Origin: Cystobasidium ongulense
Lineage: Eukaryota; Basidiomycota; Cystobasidiomycetes; Cystobasidiales; Cystobasidiaceae
DNA: 64,000 nucleotides
Assembly: GCA_022835595.1 (NCBI GenBank)
Contig: BQUP01000010.1
Span: 718,766 to 782,765, forward strand
Direction: 5' to 3'
Below the pieces are notes generated by a model. That model was given only the letters and a program-made list of their open reading frames with translations, searched no databases and was not told the DNA's origin. A program made the translations under genes and the position numbers. Positions within the stretch are counted from its first letter, which is position 1; each line of letters starts with the position of its first letter. Below are positions 22,323 through 33,972 of this stretch, in pieces.

Positions 22323-24927
22323 TTATCTGTATGGGTGGTCCCGAGGGGCGCCACCGCGAGGAGGACCGCGCATTGGACCGGGCCCTGTATTCCTAGGACC
22401 TTTTGGTGCGTCTGGAGGTGGTCTGGTGTCCACTGGAGAACGACCAGGCTGGATCTGCTGTGCACGAGGACCTTTGGGAGGTTGACGAGCAAAGTCACCA
22501 GAGTTGCTGCCTTCGCCTTGTGGACTAGCACCGCGCATGGCTTGACTATTGCCTGCGAAACCGCCTGCGGGAGAGAATTGACCACCACCACCCATGCCGC
22601 CCATGTTGCCTCCTCCCATGTTCATTCCCATGCCACCTCCAGAATTGCCTGCCATCATCTGCTTTTGCAAGAAATTTTGGTCAGATCGCCTGCGTCCGTA
22701 ACAAGTCAAGGTATCTCGTAAGAAACAACTCACATTCATCATGGCGCTAGGATCCATCATTCCTGGCATCATTCCCCCTTGATTGCCGCCGCCGCTCATC
22801 ATGGCGCCAGCTTGCATAAGCATCATAGGGTTGAAGTTGCCCCATCCCATCTGAATGATGGCCAGTCAGCCTGTTTTCCATCTCAACAAGACCAAGGAAA
22901 GCAAAAGGCAAGCGCTTACCTGCTTGAAGAACTGAGACATGGCGTAAGGATCAAAAGCCTGTTGACCGCCTCCACCTGCACCTCCGCCCATTGCGCCCAT
23001 TCCTCCCATACCACCCATTGCCATAGCAGCCATTGGGTTCATTCCGCCTCCCATACCTCCCATATTGCCCATATTGCCCATGCCTCCGCCGCCGCCGCTA
23101 GATCCGGCCATTTGACCGCCGTAGCCTCCTTGACCTTGACCTTGACCCTGTCCTCCTCCCATACCCCCTTGACCTTGCGGCGCAAAGGTGCGATTTCTGT
23201 TTGGTCGGTCGCCGACATAGGTATCTTGATTGCGGGTCTTTTGGGTAGCCATCTTGACTTCGAGCTGTTCAAGTGCTTTGTCAGTGAAGATCCAAGGTTT
23301 TTCCCGAAGGAAAGGAATGAATTGCATAATCTCACCTCTTGCCCATCGTAATAATGCGCTTGGGAGAGAGCGTTCGACGCGCCAGCTGGGTCGTCGTAAG
23401 TGACGAATCCGAAGCCACGGTGGAATCCAGTCTCTCGGTCAATCATGAGATTGCTATCAACAATACCTCCGAATTGTGAAAAGTACTCCTTGAATTTAGG
23501 GTAATCCATGCTTTGGGGGATTTGACGAACAAAAAGCTTGTCTTGTCTGACAACTGCGCCGACTTCTGGTCGAGGGATTGCGCGCTTGGGATCGATCTAT
23601 ATTGCGTAGTTGTTAGTTATTAGATGGTACAATCTTTCAGAATAGGGAAAGGCAAAGCTTACAATCTTGCCATCCAGATAATGCTCCTTTACCATGACAG
23701 AGTTGACGGCAGCAGCGTTCGAGAATGTCAAAAAGCCGAAACCTCTTGACCTTCCTGTCTGCGGGTCGTGCATAATTGTGCAGTGCGTCACTTCTCCGAA
23801 TTGTTCGAAATACTTTCGCATTTTCTCTGCATCACATAGCAAGATCAGGTCAGTAACTGTAAGTTTATGCTGATGCTAAGGATACTATGTTATTAACCTT
23901 CTGTCGTTTCCCAATTGAGTCCACCAACAAACATCTTGCTGTTCATTCGAAAGAGCAAATGCACAGAAACGGTACAGTTGAAGCAGCCAGACGAGTACAA
24001 CGCAAGTATTGCGTCAGGAGGAGGTGGCAGGTCACGAAGCAGATCACAGAGAAACAAGACTGAGTTAGCATATTGTCCATGGTCTCGGAAGACCCGGTGT
24101 CTGTGTGTTAAGAGGTTGTGGACATTGCCAAGTTATCATGACAGAGAGAGTACGTAAAGGGTGTCTTGTTGACAGTAGCGGTATCTTGGGTGTGAATGTC
24201 TGCTCTGCTCATATGTATGCATAGATAGTATCTTGAAGGTTGCTAGCTAGACTATGAGTAGATATACCTCTGATGAGAGGGTTTCTATGGCTAGAAGAAT
24301 CTAGACGACCCAAGAACGGGCGTGCTAAGCTAGAACCGGAGCGCGACAGACACGATTGAATAATGAAGTGCGCTAAGACACCGCTAACTGTCGAGAGGTA
24401 AGGAAGAGGGGATGATAGAATGAAGAAACCTAGGCCGCGGCACGAAGGTGCCGCCGGCAGGATATGCGGCCGATGAGGGAGACCAGAAATCTCGAAAGAA
24501 AGAACCGAAAAGGAAAAAAGACGAGAAAGCTAAACTGAAAAGCGACTAACCCTTCTTCTGGCATGTCAGACGGTCTCACCGTACTGACAGGCTTGGTGGA
24601 CCACTGTCCAGGCGAGCCATAGTCACCCCTTCGAGGCAGGACGCCGTCGCCTCCACTGCTGCTGCCTTGCTCGCCGCTGTTCCCGCCGCTGCCTGAGCGG
24701 CCGGATTCGTCACGCGATGGGAGGACGCCAGTGCCGCCGCGCGCCTCGCTGATGAAGGTCGGGATGCTCGAAGTGTTGTTGCCAGAGCCTTTGTCGTTCT
24801 TGTCGTCGTCTCGGTAGCTCTTCTCCTCGCCATACCTGTCCTGCTCTCGCTGCTCCTCTGCTGGGGCTTCAGCGTCGCCGTACAGATCGATCTCGTCCTC
24901 GTAGCTGTATGCCTCTTTGCCTGACAT
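22323..24927 (-). CDS. hnRNP-type RNA-binding protein, two RRMs (Hrp1/Nab4-like)
   Basis: 546 aa from exons 24551-24927, 23898-23938, 23663-23826, 23336-23596, 22920-23264, 22734-22850, 22323-22658 (sum 1641 nt). An acidic N-terminus (SYEDEIDLYGD) precedes RRM1 (about 127-205: KMFVGGLNWET, then SRGFGFLTF) and RRM2 (about 213-290: KLFVRQIPQS, then HRGFGFVTY). A long Gly/Met/Gln-rich tail follows and ends in Pro/Arg/Gly repeats. Yeast Hrp1 has this same layout, binds UA-rich polyadenylation enhancers and shuttles with mRNA; musashi-like hnRNPs are the alternative. The start at 24927 was preferred over the in-frame ATG at 24951. An unusually long intron (23939-24550) splits the gene just before RRM1. 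Confidence 0.9.
23939..24550 (-). other. Long intron of the Hrp1-like gene
   Basis: 612 nt between donor GTTAGT and acceptor GAACAG, five to ten times longer than other introns here. No conserved exon or RNA gene could be recognised inside. Placement directly before RRM1 is of a kind seen in hnRNP genes that regulate their own splicing. Confidence 0.6.
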
Positions 24928-25350
24928 GATTGCTAGTGTTGGTGTTCCCAAAGAGGTGGCTCTGTTGTGTTGTGCGTTCTTACAGCTTGATGTGTTGCTG
25001 AAGACGGTGTTGGGTTGGTAGAAAGTTGAGCTGGCCGGCGAGATGCAGCCTGAAGCAGCAGCAGCAACAGCAGCAGCGGCGGCACCGGAGTGACCTTGTG
25101 CTATGCTCGCTGTTTAAGCACGCTTGTCTTGCAGTATGGTCTAACAGTGTCGCGGTGCTGCTGCCTGCCTCACCGTGGATATTCCTACTTTCATTATGAT
25201 TCTCGGCAACCGTCGCTTCGCCTCTCGGTTTCCCCGGTGAGAGTGCCAATGCATTGCATTCCTCCAACGCGAACTGCTTCACCCCAACTGCATGCACCAA
25301 CGAAGAACAACAGAGCAGCCTGAAGATACACAACATCCCATCCTATCATC
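24928..25350. promoter_or_regulatory. Divergent promoter, Hrp1-like gene and MFSD5-like gene
   Basis: 423 bp between divergent starts. It contains the trinucleotide repeat described separately at 25053-25085, in the likely 5' leader of the Hrp1-like gene. Confidence 0.45.
25053..25085. repeat. Imperfect CAG/GCA trinucleotide run
   Basis: About 33 bp of GCA repeats with one CAA interruption, merging into GGC. It is non-coding on both strands in the models given here and reads as CTG repeats in the transcript of the Hrp1-like gene. Confidence 0.7.
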
Positions 25351-27196
25351 ATGGCTTCCTCGTTCTTCATGACCAACTTTATCATATTCGGGGTCCTCAC
25401 AGCGGGAAGCACCATCGCCCAGTCCTACCTCAAGCGGAAAGCTGGTGTCGAGGACGGCAGCAACTCTTCAGCAGCCTCTCACCCTGCTCAGAGCGGGTCT
25501 GCAAGGTCGTTATGGCGGTCTTACATCGTAGTCTACGCTCTTGTCATGGGTGAGTGCCCTTGGCGCATTATGCAATCAATCAGTTAATCACTGATGATCT
25601 GTCTGGTATCATGTGGGGTACCTTGTTGCATCACAGGAGCGGACTGGCTACAAGGCAAGCTCGCAGCATTACACCTCGGCTAAGCAGAAAGCTAATGCGA
25701 CCTTCTGCTCCAGGACCCTACATGTTTCCTTTATACTCCGAGGCATACGGCTTCACTGACCGAACGGTGGCGTTTCTCTTCGTGTGCGGCTTCACTGCTG
25801 GAGGCGTCTCTGCCCCATATGTAGGAAAATGGGCGGATAAATAGTAAGCGCTGCACATCTCCCTCCACCAGTTTTGTCGCTGGCTAATGGAGTACATTTC
25901 TTGTCAACAGCGGGCGCAAGTTCATGTGTCTTGTCTTCTGTGGAACATATGCAGCTTCTTCCTTGATAGTCCTTATTCCGAGTCTCCCTTTGCTGCTGGT
26001 TGGCAGATTCTTGGGAGGAGTATCCACTGTAGGATTATTCCCTATGCTCTTCACATATCTATGGAGATTTGACCCCCTTTCTACTTCACCCAGTCGATCC
26101 TCTTCTCGTGTTTCGAGGCTTGGCTCATCGCAAGCGCGCACGATCTAGGTCTCCCCGACGCTGAGCTCTCCAGCATTCTTTCTCGGTGTACATTCATCAA
26201 TGGCATTGTCGCCGCTCTCAGTGGAGTATTCAGCAACGTGATAGTCAATCACTTTGGCACGGTCAAAGCACCGTTTGTCAGCAGTGCCGTTTGCTTGGGT
26301 CTAGCGGCGCTGGCTATACGAACAACATGGGCCGAGAACTATGGAAGCGATGCTGAAGGCGGCACTGCGAAATCAAAGGCGGAAGATACCAAGGTGGTCG
26401 ATGAGGAGGCTAGGCAGCCTCTTGTCGAGGGCGCTGGACATAACTCGAACTACAAGCCAGGCAGCGGTGTCATTCAAGCTGTCCTGAAAGGTGCGTCTGT
26501 TCCCTATTGATGAGAGAAAGGACTCAGCCTTACTTATGCACATTGGTCAACTTCACAGACTCGAGTCTGATGGCGCTAGGTATCACCCAAACCTTCTACG
26601 AGACGGCCATGTACCTTTTCGTCTTTCTCTGGGTCCCAGCTTTGCAGCTCGTTGCGCCCGCAGACGAGCACCTACCATTCGGCATCATCTTCAGCGCCTT
26701 TATGTGCTGTATGAGCTTCGGCTCATCGATCTATGCATTCGCGGCCGATGCTGGCACCGAATCCTCGGTCAAGAGGCACGCTACTCTGGCGATAATCACG
26801 TGCCTCCTTGCTGCTGTTGCACTAGTCACCAGTGCGACGAGTACAAATCTACCTGTACGATTCTGGGCGTTTTGCGCGTTCGAAGCTACTGTCGGAATGT
26901 ATTTCCCTATTCTTGGTACTCTGCGAGGTTCTCTGATTCCGGATGAAGCGCGTGCAACCGTAGGTCTTGATCTCAGCTTCTCGCAAAAGGCAAACTATAG
27001 GGATCTTCACTGACGCCTGCATCTGACTTGTGTGTAGTTTTCGGCGGTCTTCCGTGTCCCTCTGAACGTTCTCGTGACGATATCGCTTCTCACTGGCGCA
27101 GAGTCTCACAAAGACCTGGTCATCTTTGCAAGTGTTGCCATGTTAGCAGTAGGAGCTCTGGCAATGTCTGTTGGCATCAGAAGCAGAGTGGCATAA
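25351..27196 (+). CDS. MFS transporter, MFSD5/molybdate-anion transporter type
   Basis: 473 aa from exons 25351-25549, 25637-25654, 25714-25843, 25911-26028, 26094-26490, 26559-26959, 27038-27196 (sum 1422 nt). About 12 hydrophobic helices with a Glu/Lys-rich loop in the middle (residues about 275-320). Family signatures are GADWLQGPYMFPLYSEAYG, GKWADKYGRK, GRFLGGVSTSILFSCFEAW and the second-half LIPDEARATFSAVFRVPLN. The Chlamydomonas and human relatives (MOT2/MFSD5) take up molybdate; that substrate is inferred by family only. The intron at 25655 uses a GC donor after an 18-nt exon, and the frame demands it. Confidence 0.88.
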
Positions 27197-27702
27197 AGTA
27201 TATATGCATAAAACGCAAGAGAACATAACTTTTCTGCAGCGCACTGTAACTGTACGGTAAATAGGTAGATGTTTGCAGTATAGTGAGACTCAGTCAATAG
27301 ATGAATTGGATGAGCATGTGCTAGGAGTAGCCTACAGCTCATGTTATAGCCGAGTACTAGACGCACTTGCCACCTTTGGCTCTGATAGCCAGCTGATCGA
27401 GAGTCTCGGCATCTGCACGCGGGAGACTTGACTTTCCGGTCCTTCTTAATTCTACCCAGCGCCAATCCCCGACAGCCACTCGGTTCGCGCGTCTGTTCAC
27501 TTCGTCGCGCGTCAGCTACATCGTCCACGAGGTCCTCAACGGCTACCTCTGCAACGTGCTGCTTCCTTCGCTCGCGGCTGTGCGAACCTGCCCCCGCTCG
27601 AGCCCTCCGCCCTCCGCCTCAACGGTGTGCCATACTGGAGATAGACTGCGATTGACTGCATAACGCGAAGGAAAACCAGAAGTCGGGCCTAGTATCTTCA
27701 AC
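27197..27702. other. Intergenic region, no gene seen
   Basis: 506 bp holding the 3' end of the MFSD5-like gene and the upstream region of methyltransferase A. Short frames here are compositionally random. Confidence 0.5.
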
Positions 27703-29252
27703 ATGATTGCCAAGATGGGCAGTAGCGTATCTACATTCCGGCAACAGCATCCTCGCTACTTTATCGCGAGCCTGTGCACCGGTGCACTCTTCGTGCTGTT
27801 CATGCTAGCCGGGCCAACAGAAGGTGGATTCAAAGACCGCTATCTAGGCTATACATACCCCCCTCCAGTTTCGTCTGCATACATCAAAGACGATGGCTAT
27901 CCTGCGTTAGGGCCTAGAGATATTACTGCAGCGGTCAGGAGAAGCGAGCAGATATGGCTGGAAAATAAGAAGAAGCGCGAGGCTTTCATAAAAGAGAAAG
28001 GTGGACTTGAGGGTATGCGCATGTTTAGCGACAAAGCTTGGGTGGGGTACGGTCAGATGTTCACACTTTGGTAGGTACTTCCTTGCCTGAATGACTTGCG
28101 TCTCCATGACTGATGATAGTCGATCATCGGTAACCGACCGCCGTGCATAACAGGGATATCTTCACACCTTCTTTCCCGTGTCCATGGGAAGTCAATAGAA
28201 TTGGGCGTATGGCAGATGGCGGCAAGGTGAGCTGGTGCGATGTCTCTTCTCATCTTCGCCATCTGACGCGTATGATCTTGGACAGTACGTATGCGGTCTT
28301 CCCCGGATAACGCAGACGCGCAAGGATAAATGCGTAATTTACTCATTCGGTGTCGAGCGTGAATCATCGTGGGAAGCAGAGATATTAGAAACCACGGAGT
28401 GTGAGATCTGGATGTACGATTTCTCAGTGACAGAGGTAAGCTTTGGTACCATCATGCTTTCACTTAGCCAGGCCTGCCCGCTGACATAGCATTGCTTTGC
28501 ACGCAATCAGTATGGACCTCAACTCAAAGCCATGGATCCAGAAATGAGCAAGCGGGCTCACTTCCATCCCTACGTACGTTCTCGCTAGACCAGTCTGCAT
28601 TTGCGGACAACGAAGCTGATCTATTCTGTGGCTTATGACAGGGAATCGGCAAAGAAGACAAAACAGTTGACGGACATCCCTTCTATACTCTACGGTCCTT
28701 GATGAAGATGAATGGTCATGACTGGATCGACATCTTGAAAGTAGACGTTGAAGGCGCAGAATTCCAGATCATGCCCGAGGTAGTAAAGGATTTCGGAAAG
28801 GGAAATCTACCATTCGGGCAATTGTTGATGGAGATTCACGCTGAACGTACACCCAACGCTTACAAGACGGAAGAGTTCGGTGCCTGGTGGCATTTACTGG
28901 AAGACGCAGGACTGAGAGCTTTCAATTCGGAATTGAACTACCCTGGTACGTATATTCCCCTCGTGTTCCAGCTTAGTAAAGGATACTGATCAATTCCATG
29001 ACTTGAATCCTACTTTTCAGCAATTCACTGGTGAGCTTTGACGATTCCAAGTATATACCAAGCATGTTCTGTAACTGACGTTGTACCCATGCTCCCCTAG
29101 GCTGCGTTTCCCAACTGCTCTAGAGATGAATGTGAGTAGCTCGTTCCTGTTCTGTACTTGCACTTTGAGACTGAGGCATATTTTTATGGTCATAGTTCGT
29201 AAATAACTGTAACGGCAAAGCCAACTGTGGTACTTTGCTGCGCGACGTGTAG
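27703..29252 (+). CDS. Membrane-anchored FkbM/METTL24-like methyltransferase, copy A
   Basis: 351 aa from exons 27703-28070, 28154-28226, 28286-28435, 28511-28573, 28642-28945, 29021-29030, 29101-29131, 29196-29252 (sum 1056 nt). One N-terminal membrane helix (YFIASLCTGALFVLFMLAG) suggests a type II Golgi/ER protein. The lumenal part has FPCPWEVNRIGRMADGGKYV, VIYSFGVERESSWEAEIL, the acidic YDFSV and the FkbM-type DILKVDVEGAEF, which are SAM-binding and fold signatures of the METTL24-like family. The substrate is unknown; FkbM relatives methylate sugar or polyketide hydroxyls. A Met at 27715 is an equally possible start. Exon six is only 10 nt. Copy B lies 2.3 kb downstream. Confidence 0.87.
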
Positions 29253-31556
29253 CCACCTTCGTAATCTGTCCATAGCTCAGACGCCGTCTCATTAGCAAAG
29301 CAGTATTGCATCATTCAATATGTAGGCATGGGCGGGTGATGTTCCGATTATCCTCGCTAAGGACGTTGACCTGCGTATTCATAGAATCTCATGCTCCAAT
29401 TTATTGGCTACTATAGCTCGATGCGTCGACAGAAGGTTACGCATTGATGAAATATCCGCAAATAGTCTGCATGTCATATACTGATTGACCTCTCACCGGT
29501 CTACTACTTCAGGCCTTAGTCGTCTGGCTACCATGCTACTTACTTTGCCAAGGAAAGCGCATGAACAACAGCTGTCACTGCTCTCGCCCTATCGTGTATA
29601 TAGAGTCATGCGAGGTCTTAGTCCTCTGCCATATGCTCTTGAAGTGAGGGTCAGACAAAATCGACTGCCTGCTGAAACGAGGAAGGACCCATCTTCTTGC
29701 AGATGTACAGCAGCATCACTTACAGCAAGGCTGCACCATTCAGTGACCATCGGGAAATTACCTGGTTGTACCATACTCACAGCAGGGTGTATTCCCCAGT
29801 CTTGCGCTGGGTGTGGCCCGCTAAATACACCTGGGCGGCACCCAACTCAATTCCTGGGCATTGCCCAAGTGCAACTCTGGTACTGTGTCGCCATGCCTTC
29901 TGGCAGGTAACCAATGTCACAACTACTTGTTAAAGTAAATTTCCCAAATTCGTAAAGGGGCTTTGGGAGATGAAAAATAGAATGCTTGACACTATTGAAC
30001 CTTTAATATGTGACTCTATCAAGCGCAACTTGCACCTTGTCGACCTGGCGTATCGCTTACTTTGTGGCAAACCACGTCGGCCATAATGCAACTTCAATGA
30101 CAGCGCAACAATGCCTGTTGGGAGGCTTCAATCCACCTAAAGAACATTTTGTATATTCGAAAATTGTATGATAACTTCTATAGGTCGTAGGGAGATGTTC
30201 GGGAAAAGAAATGGTAAAGTACCGTGACACGTAAAACCTAAAACCCCATTACAATGAACAACCGGAGTACGGATTTCCCGAAGGCCGAATGAAAGAATAG
30301 AAAGTAGCAGATTACCTCTTTAGACACTCGCTGATGCCTATGAGCTATCAACAGAGTTTGGCTGAAGGGAATTGACCTTCTAGTAGCCGTCGAAAGCTGT
30401 ACGCCACAGTTCTGTGTTCGGACCAAAAGCCCGTTCAAACATACTGAGATTCCCTGTGAATCCGCTTCGCATGTGCCTTAGTATCAACTGATATGCCAGT
30501 AGTAATAACAGCGGTGTCAGACGATTGACAGATTGTGTAGTAAATATCCACAATAGTGACGTTCGATCCGCGAGCGATTCGAGCTTCACCGGAGCATATA
30601 TGTGACTCGTTGAACGATTTGACTTGAGTCTGCTATGTGTCGGTCCAATGTGAATGCATTGTTACATAGTTCCATTGAACAGATCATGAAAATGGAATAA
30701 ATCACGGAGCGTCTTGCTTGGATGGAGTTTCCGACTGTCTCAGATGGTGACCAAGAGCTTGGGGGTGCTCAACCAGCTATCAGATACATCATCTGGAGGG
30801 TTACTTCTGCTGTGACGGTCTCAAGTGACGAGTCTGTCATTTGAAATATCTGACCGTCGGTTGAACACTTATGACCTTCGTCCGCGCACGTGACCAGAGG
30901 TAAGGCACAGATCGCCTTCCTGCAGATCAAGGCTAACTTTGCCATACCAGGCAATTTGCGATTGTCGTCGAGCTTCACCATAAAAGTACAACCTAATACT
31001 TCTTCGTACCCGGACGGGCTTGCGTACGCCGAGATGGCGCAAGAAGAGCCCGTCAACGATGCGTACGAGCAGGAATGCTGTGGCTGAGACCGGCAAAACG
31101 CTGCACAGCCTGGGCTGAAAGGTGAAACCTTACGGAGTTGCATAACGTATAATCTACCCTGTTCGGCGTTCGCTTCACCAAAGGGCGGGCGATGCAGTAC
31201 GGTAGAGCTGGAGGCATGCTCATCCAACGGCCTTCTTCCGCCGTGTGTTATTCAATAGCACAGCAACTTTGAGGCATCGTCGCGCTGGTTGTAAATGTGA
31301 ATTTGTGAAACCCACCACATGCCCGATTGGGCCTGGGCTGTACAGCAGGATGGCGGCACACAGCGGGAGACCAGGCGACAGGTCCAGCGTCATTCAGATT
31401 GCCTGCTTGTCTTGTCAATAACTTGCATAGGTATATCGCAGAACCCACTTAAGTGTCTTGCTACGGTCAGATAGTCTTGCGAAGCCTTTCTTCTCACAAG
31501 GCGCCAAGTCCGCGTGCCGAGTGGTGACACTGTGACAGTCACTGGAAGGAAGGAAG
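29253..31556. other. 2.3-kb gene-poor stretch between the methyltransferase copies
   Basis: No gene I can defend. Open frames on the minus strand at 30380-30589 (a hydrophobic segment, RLTPLLLLLAYQLIL, then FGPNTELWRTAFDGY and a stop) and 30769-31227 have plausible protein-like composition but no recognised homology and no clean splice chain. I found no remnant of the methyltransferase motifs, so it does not look like a decayed third copy. Confidence 0.5.
30380..31227 (-). CDS. Possible unresolved minus-strand gene
   Basis: Two open frames (31227 to 30769, and 30589 to 30380) could be exons of one gene. The first contains a Cys-bearing stretch (LPLVTCADEGHKCSTDG); the second has one strong hydrophobic helix followed by a short tail and a stop at 30380. 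I could not connect them with consensus splice sites in one frame and recognise neither. Both longest frames depend on non-ATG starts. Treat as a candidate only. Confidence 0.15.
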
Positions 31557-33277
31557 ATGAACAGCAAGTATAGCAGTCTCGCGACACACGCCGTACAATG
31601 GCGGCAGCAACATGCTCGCATGACATGGGTCATCTTAGCGGTCTGCTCGCTCTTCCTGGTCACTTTCCTCTTCCACGATGAGGCGCTCGACCATTACTAT
31701 GCAGAAGATCAGGACGGTTTAATGCTGAAAGAGCTGCCACCGCTGGAGACGGCCGACAATCATTCAATAGATGATAGTGTTGATATCTCGCCGAAGGATC
31801 TTAGACGAGCTGTAAACCGCTCCGAACAGCTTTGGAAGAATAACGTCAAAAAGCGAAGGGCGTTTATCGAGGCACAAGGCGGACTGGGGAAAATCAGAGA
31901 GTTTGCAGACAAGGCGCATGGCTGGGGACAACCTTTTACCCTTGTGAGTATTTCTTCTCGGTGTGAATGAACCAGTGCTGCCCACACTGACTACTTCCAC
32001 GGACCTTGCCAACAGTGGTGAGCATTAGTCGGATTTGGTGCCACACCGTGCAGGCGTGGCTTGACGATAACGTGCCCAGATCTCTAACTGCTTGCTCTTT
32101 GTTATAGGGATATATATGTACCAAGCTATCCATGTCCATGGGAGGTTGAGCGCGTAGGTCGCATGGCTGATGGCGGAAAGGTATGTTGTTCTGCACAATA
32201 GCGATCACATCCCAGTTCATGGCCTGAACGCCTCCTGATTGTATCCTACAGTATACATGTGGTCTTCCACGGATACAGCAGACAAAAGGCAAGAAATGTG
32301 TCGTATACTCTTTCGGAGTTGAGCGCGAATCTTCTTGGGAAGCGGAAATTCTTGAAAGAACGGACTGCGAGATCTTCATGTACGACTACTCGGTAGAAAA
32401 GGTGAGCAGTCTTTCGAGCTCAAGATTAGTATGCGGGAGCAGGAAGCTTAGACAATTTGCGTTTGCTTCAGTTCGGGCCACAACTGGAAGCCATGGATAA
32501 AGAGGTGTCGAAGCGGGCCCACTTTTTCCAGATTGGCGTTGGTGATAAGGACGAGATTAAAGATGGGCATCAATTTCACACACTCACTACACTCATGAAG
32601 AACAATGGACATGAGTGGATCGATATATTCAAGATCGATGTAGAGGGAGCTGAATTCAAGTAAGCTCTCAGCTAGGATAAGCACCTTATCGCCGATATTA
32701 GTCTCAGCTGACAACCAAACATCAGAATCTTGCCTGATATTATTGAGGAATTCGGCGAAGGAAAGCTTCCCTGTAGGTTTGACCGAGTCTAAGGTACGCG
32801 GCAAGGTCAGGTCAGTACTGATAATCTTTCGTTATCCAGTCTCGCAAATGCTTCTTGAGATCCATGCGCAAGCGACAACGCATCCCTACAGCCCTGCCGA
32901 CTTCGACGCGTGGTGGGATGCGCTTGAAAGGGCTGGATTGAGAGCTTTCAGCTCAGAGCTAAACTATCCAGCAATACACTGTGAGAGACCGCAGTGCATA
33001 CAACTTACCGGAAGTGTTTGAAGACGACTAATATCGAACCCTGTTGCACTTTCAAGGGAACCCCTTTCCCACTGCCATGTGAGTTGAATCGCCATAAGAT
33101 GTTCGAAGCCGCTCGTAACTAACGCTCTTGCCACTACAGGGAAATGAATGTGGGTATACTTACTGCGGTATCGACCCACTCCTGCCTATAGGAAAACCAA
33201 CTAATGCATCGCTTGTTTGACGGCAGTTTTTGAACACATGCAATGGCCGGGAGGATTGCGGAACACTGCTGCGATGA
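31557..33277 (+). CDS. Membrane-anchored FkbM/METTL24-like methyltransferase, copy B
   Basis: 356 aa from ten exons: 31557-31943, 32016-32017, 32108-32180, 32252-32401, 32472-32659, 32726-32772, 32840-32980, 33057-33078, 33140-33149, 33227-33277 (sum 1071 nt). N-terminal membrane helix MTWVILAVCSLFLVTFLF. The conserved block matches copy A: PCPWEVERVGRMADGGKYT, VVYSFGVERESSWEAEIL, DIFKIDVEGAEFK, AMEMNFLNTCNGREDCG. It is clearly a tandem duplicate with diverged N-termini and several different introns. Joining the first and third exons in frame needs a 2-nt exon (TG) at 32016, flanked by a consensus acceptor and donor; it restores the Trp codon of the shared FTLWDI. Confidence 0.85.
32016..32017 (+). 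other. Candidate 2-nt microexon in methyltransferase B
   Basis: The dinucleotide TG lies between an acceptor (CCAACAG) and a donor (GTGAGC). Introns of 72 nt (31944-32015) and 90 nt (32018-32107) flank it, with branch-like CTGAC and CTAAC. Without it the two flanking exons are out of frame; with it they encode FTLWDI, as in copy A. Confidence 0.65.
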
Positions 33278-33972
33278 TCGCGCTGATGAAGCGCTCGAAG
33301 TCAATCAGAGGGACGACATGGATCTGAGAATGTTTAATAAGCGTTGTCACTTGGTAGACAGTTGGTGCAGTGAAAAGCTTTTTTATTGTCGTTTGTGACA
33401 GACATGAAGGTTACGTGCTGCAGTAGGACAGTCCGGAACGTTCAGAAGGACAATGTGTAATTTAGTAGTTCCGGTGTATGCATACAGTCTAAGTGCTGTT
33501 CTTGATTACATCAATGTATCCAGGTTGATGCATTGACTAATCTTCGCGCAGTACTCTGTCCGGATGTGTGCCACCCGCATAAGTCTTTGCGACGGTTGTC
33601 AAAGGCCCGGCTACGATACTTGCTGGTCAAGTCTGGCTGACTTACAGCCTATGCTGCCGGCGACTTAATCAGACTACAGGATCTGACGACAGTTGTGTTG
33701 AATACAGCTTTGATCTGATTAAAATCCGCCACCCGCCGGCCAGCCGTTGTCTTCAATGCAGTCTTGCTTTCAAGCAGCTACCAACACAAGTTAACTGCAG
33801 CAAGCACAGGAAGCGAAGCCAGGGTACTGTGTTCCTTACACTCGAGATCCACCCTGGCTCACAGTCCTCAAGCTCGCAACCCACTCTCTTTGCCCAGCTG
33901 GCTCTTCAGCTCAATAAGCAAGTAGAACAAAGCAAGTCGGCCTCACGGCTTCTGTGATACTAGCTCGTCAAC
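33278..33972. other. Intergenic region upstream of the copper ATPase
   Basis: 695 bp with the 3' end of methyltransferase B and the promoter of CCC2. No gene, no clear metal-response element and no repeat seen. Confidence 0.5.

Noticed and set aside
22779-23351. 190-codon + strand frame rich in Ser/His
   Set aside because: Antisense of the Gly/Met-rich tail of the Hrp1-like gene; the His/Ser bias is the complement of ATG/GGN codons.
29485-29910. 141-codon + strand frame between the methyltransferases
   Set aside because: Composition looks random, no domain, and no support from splice sites or neighbours.
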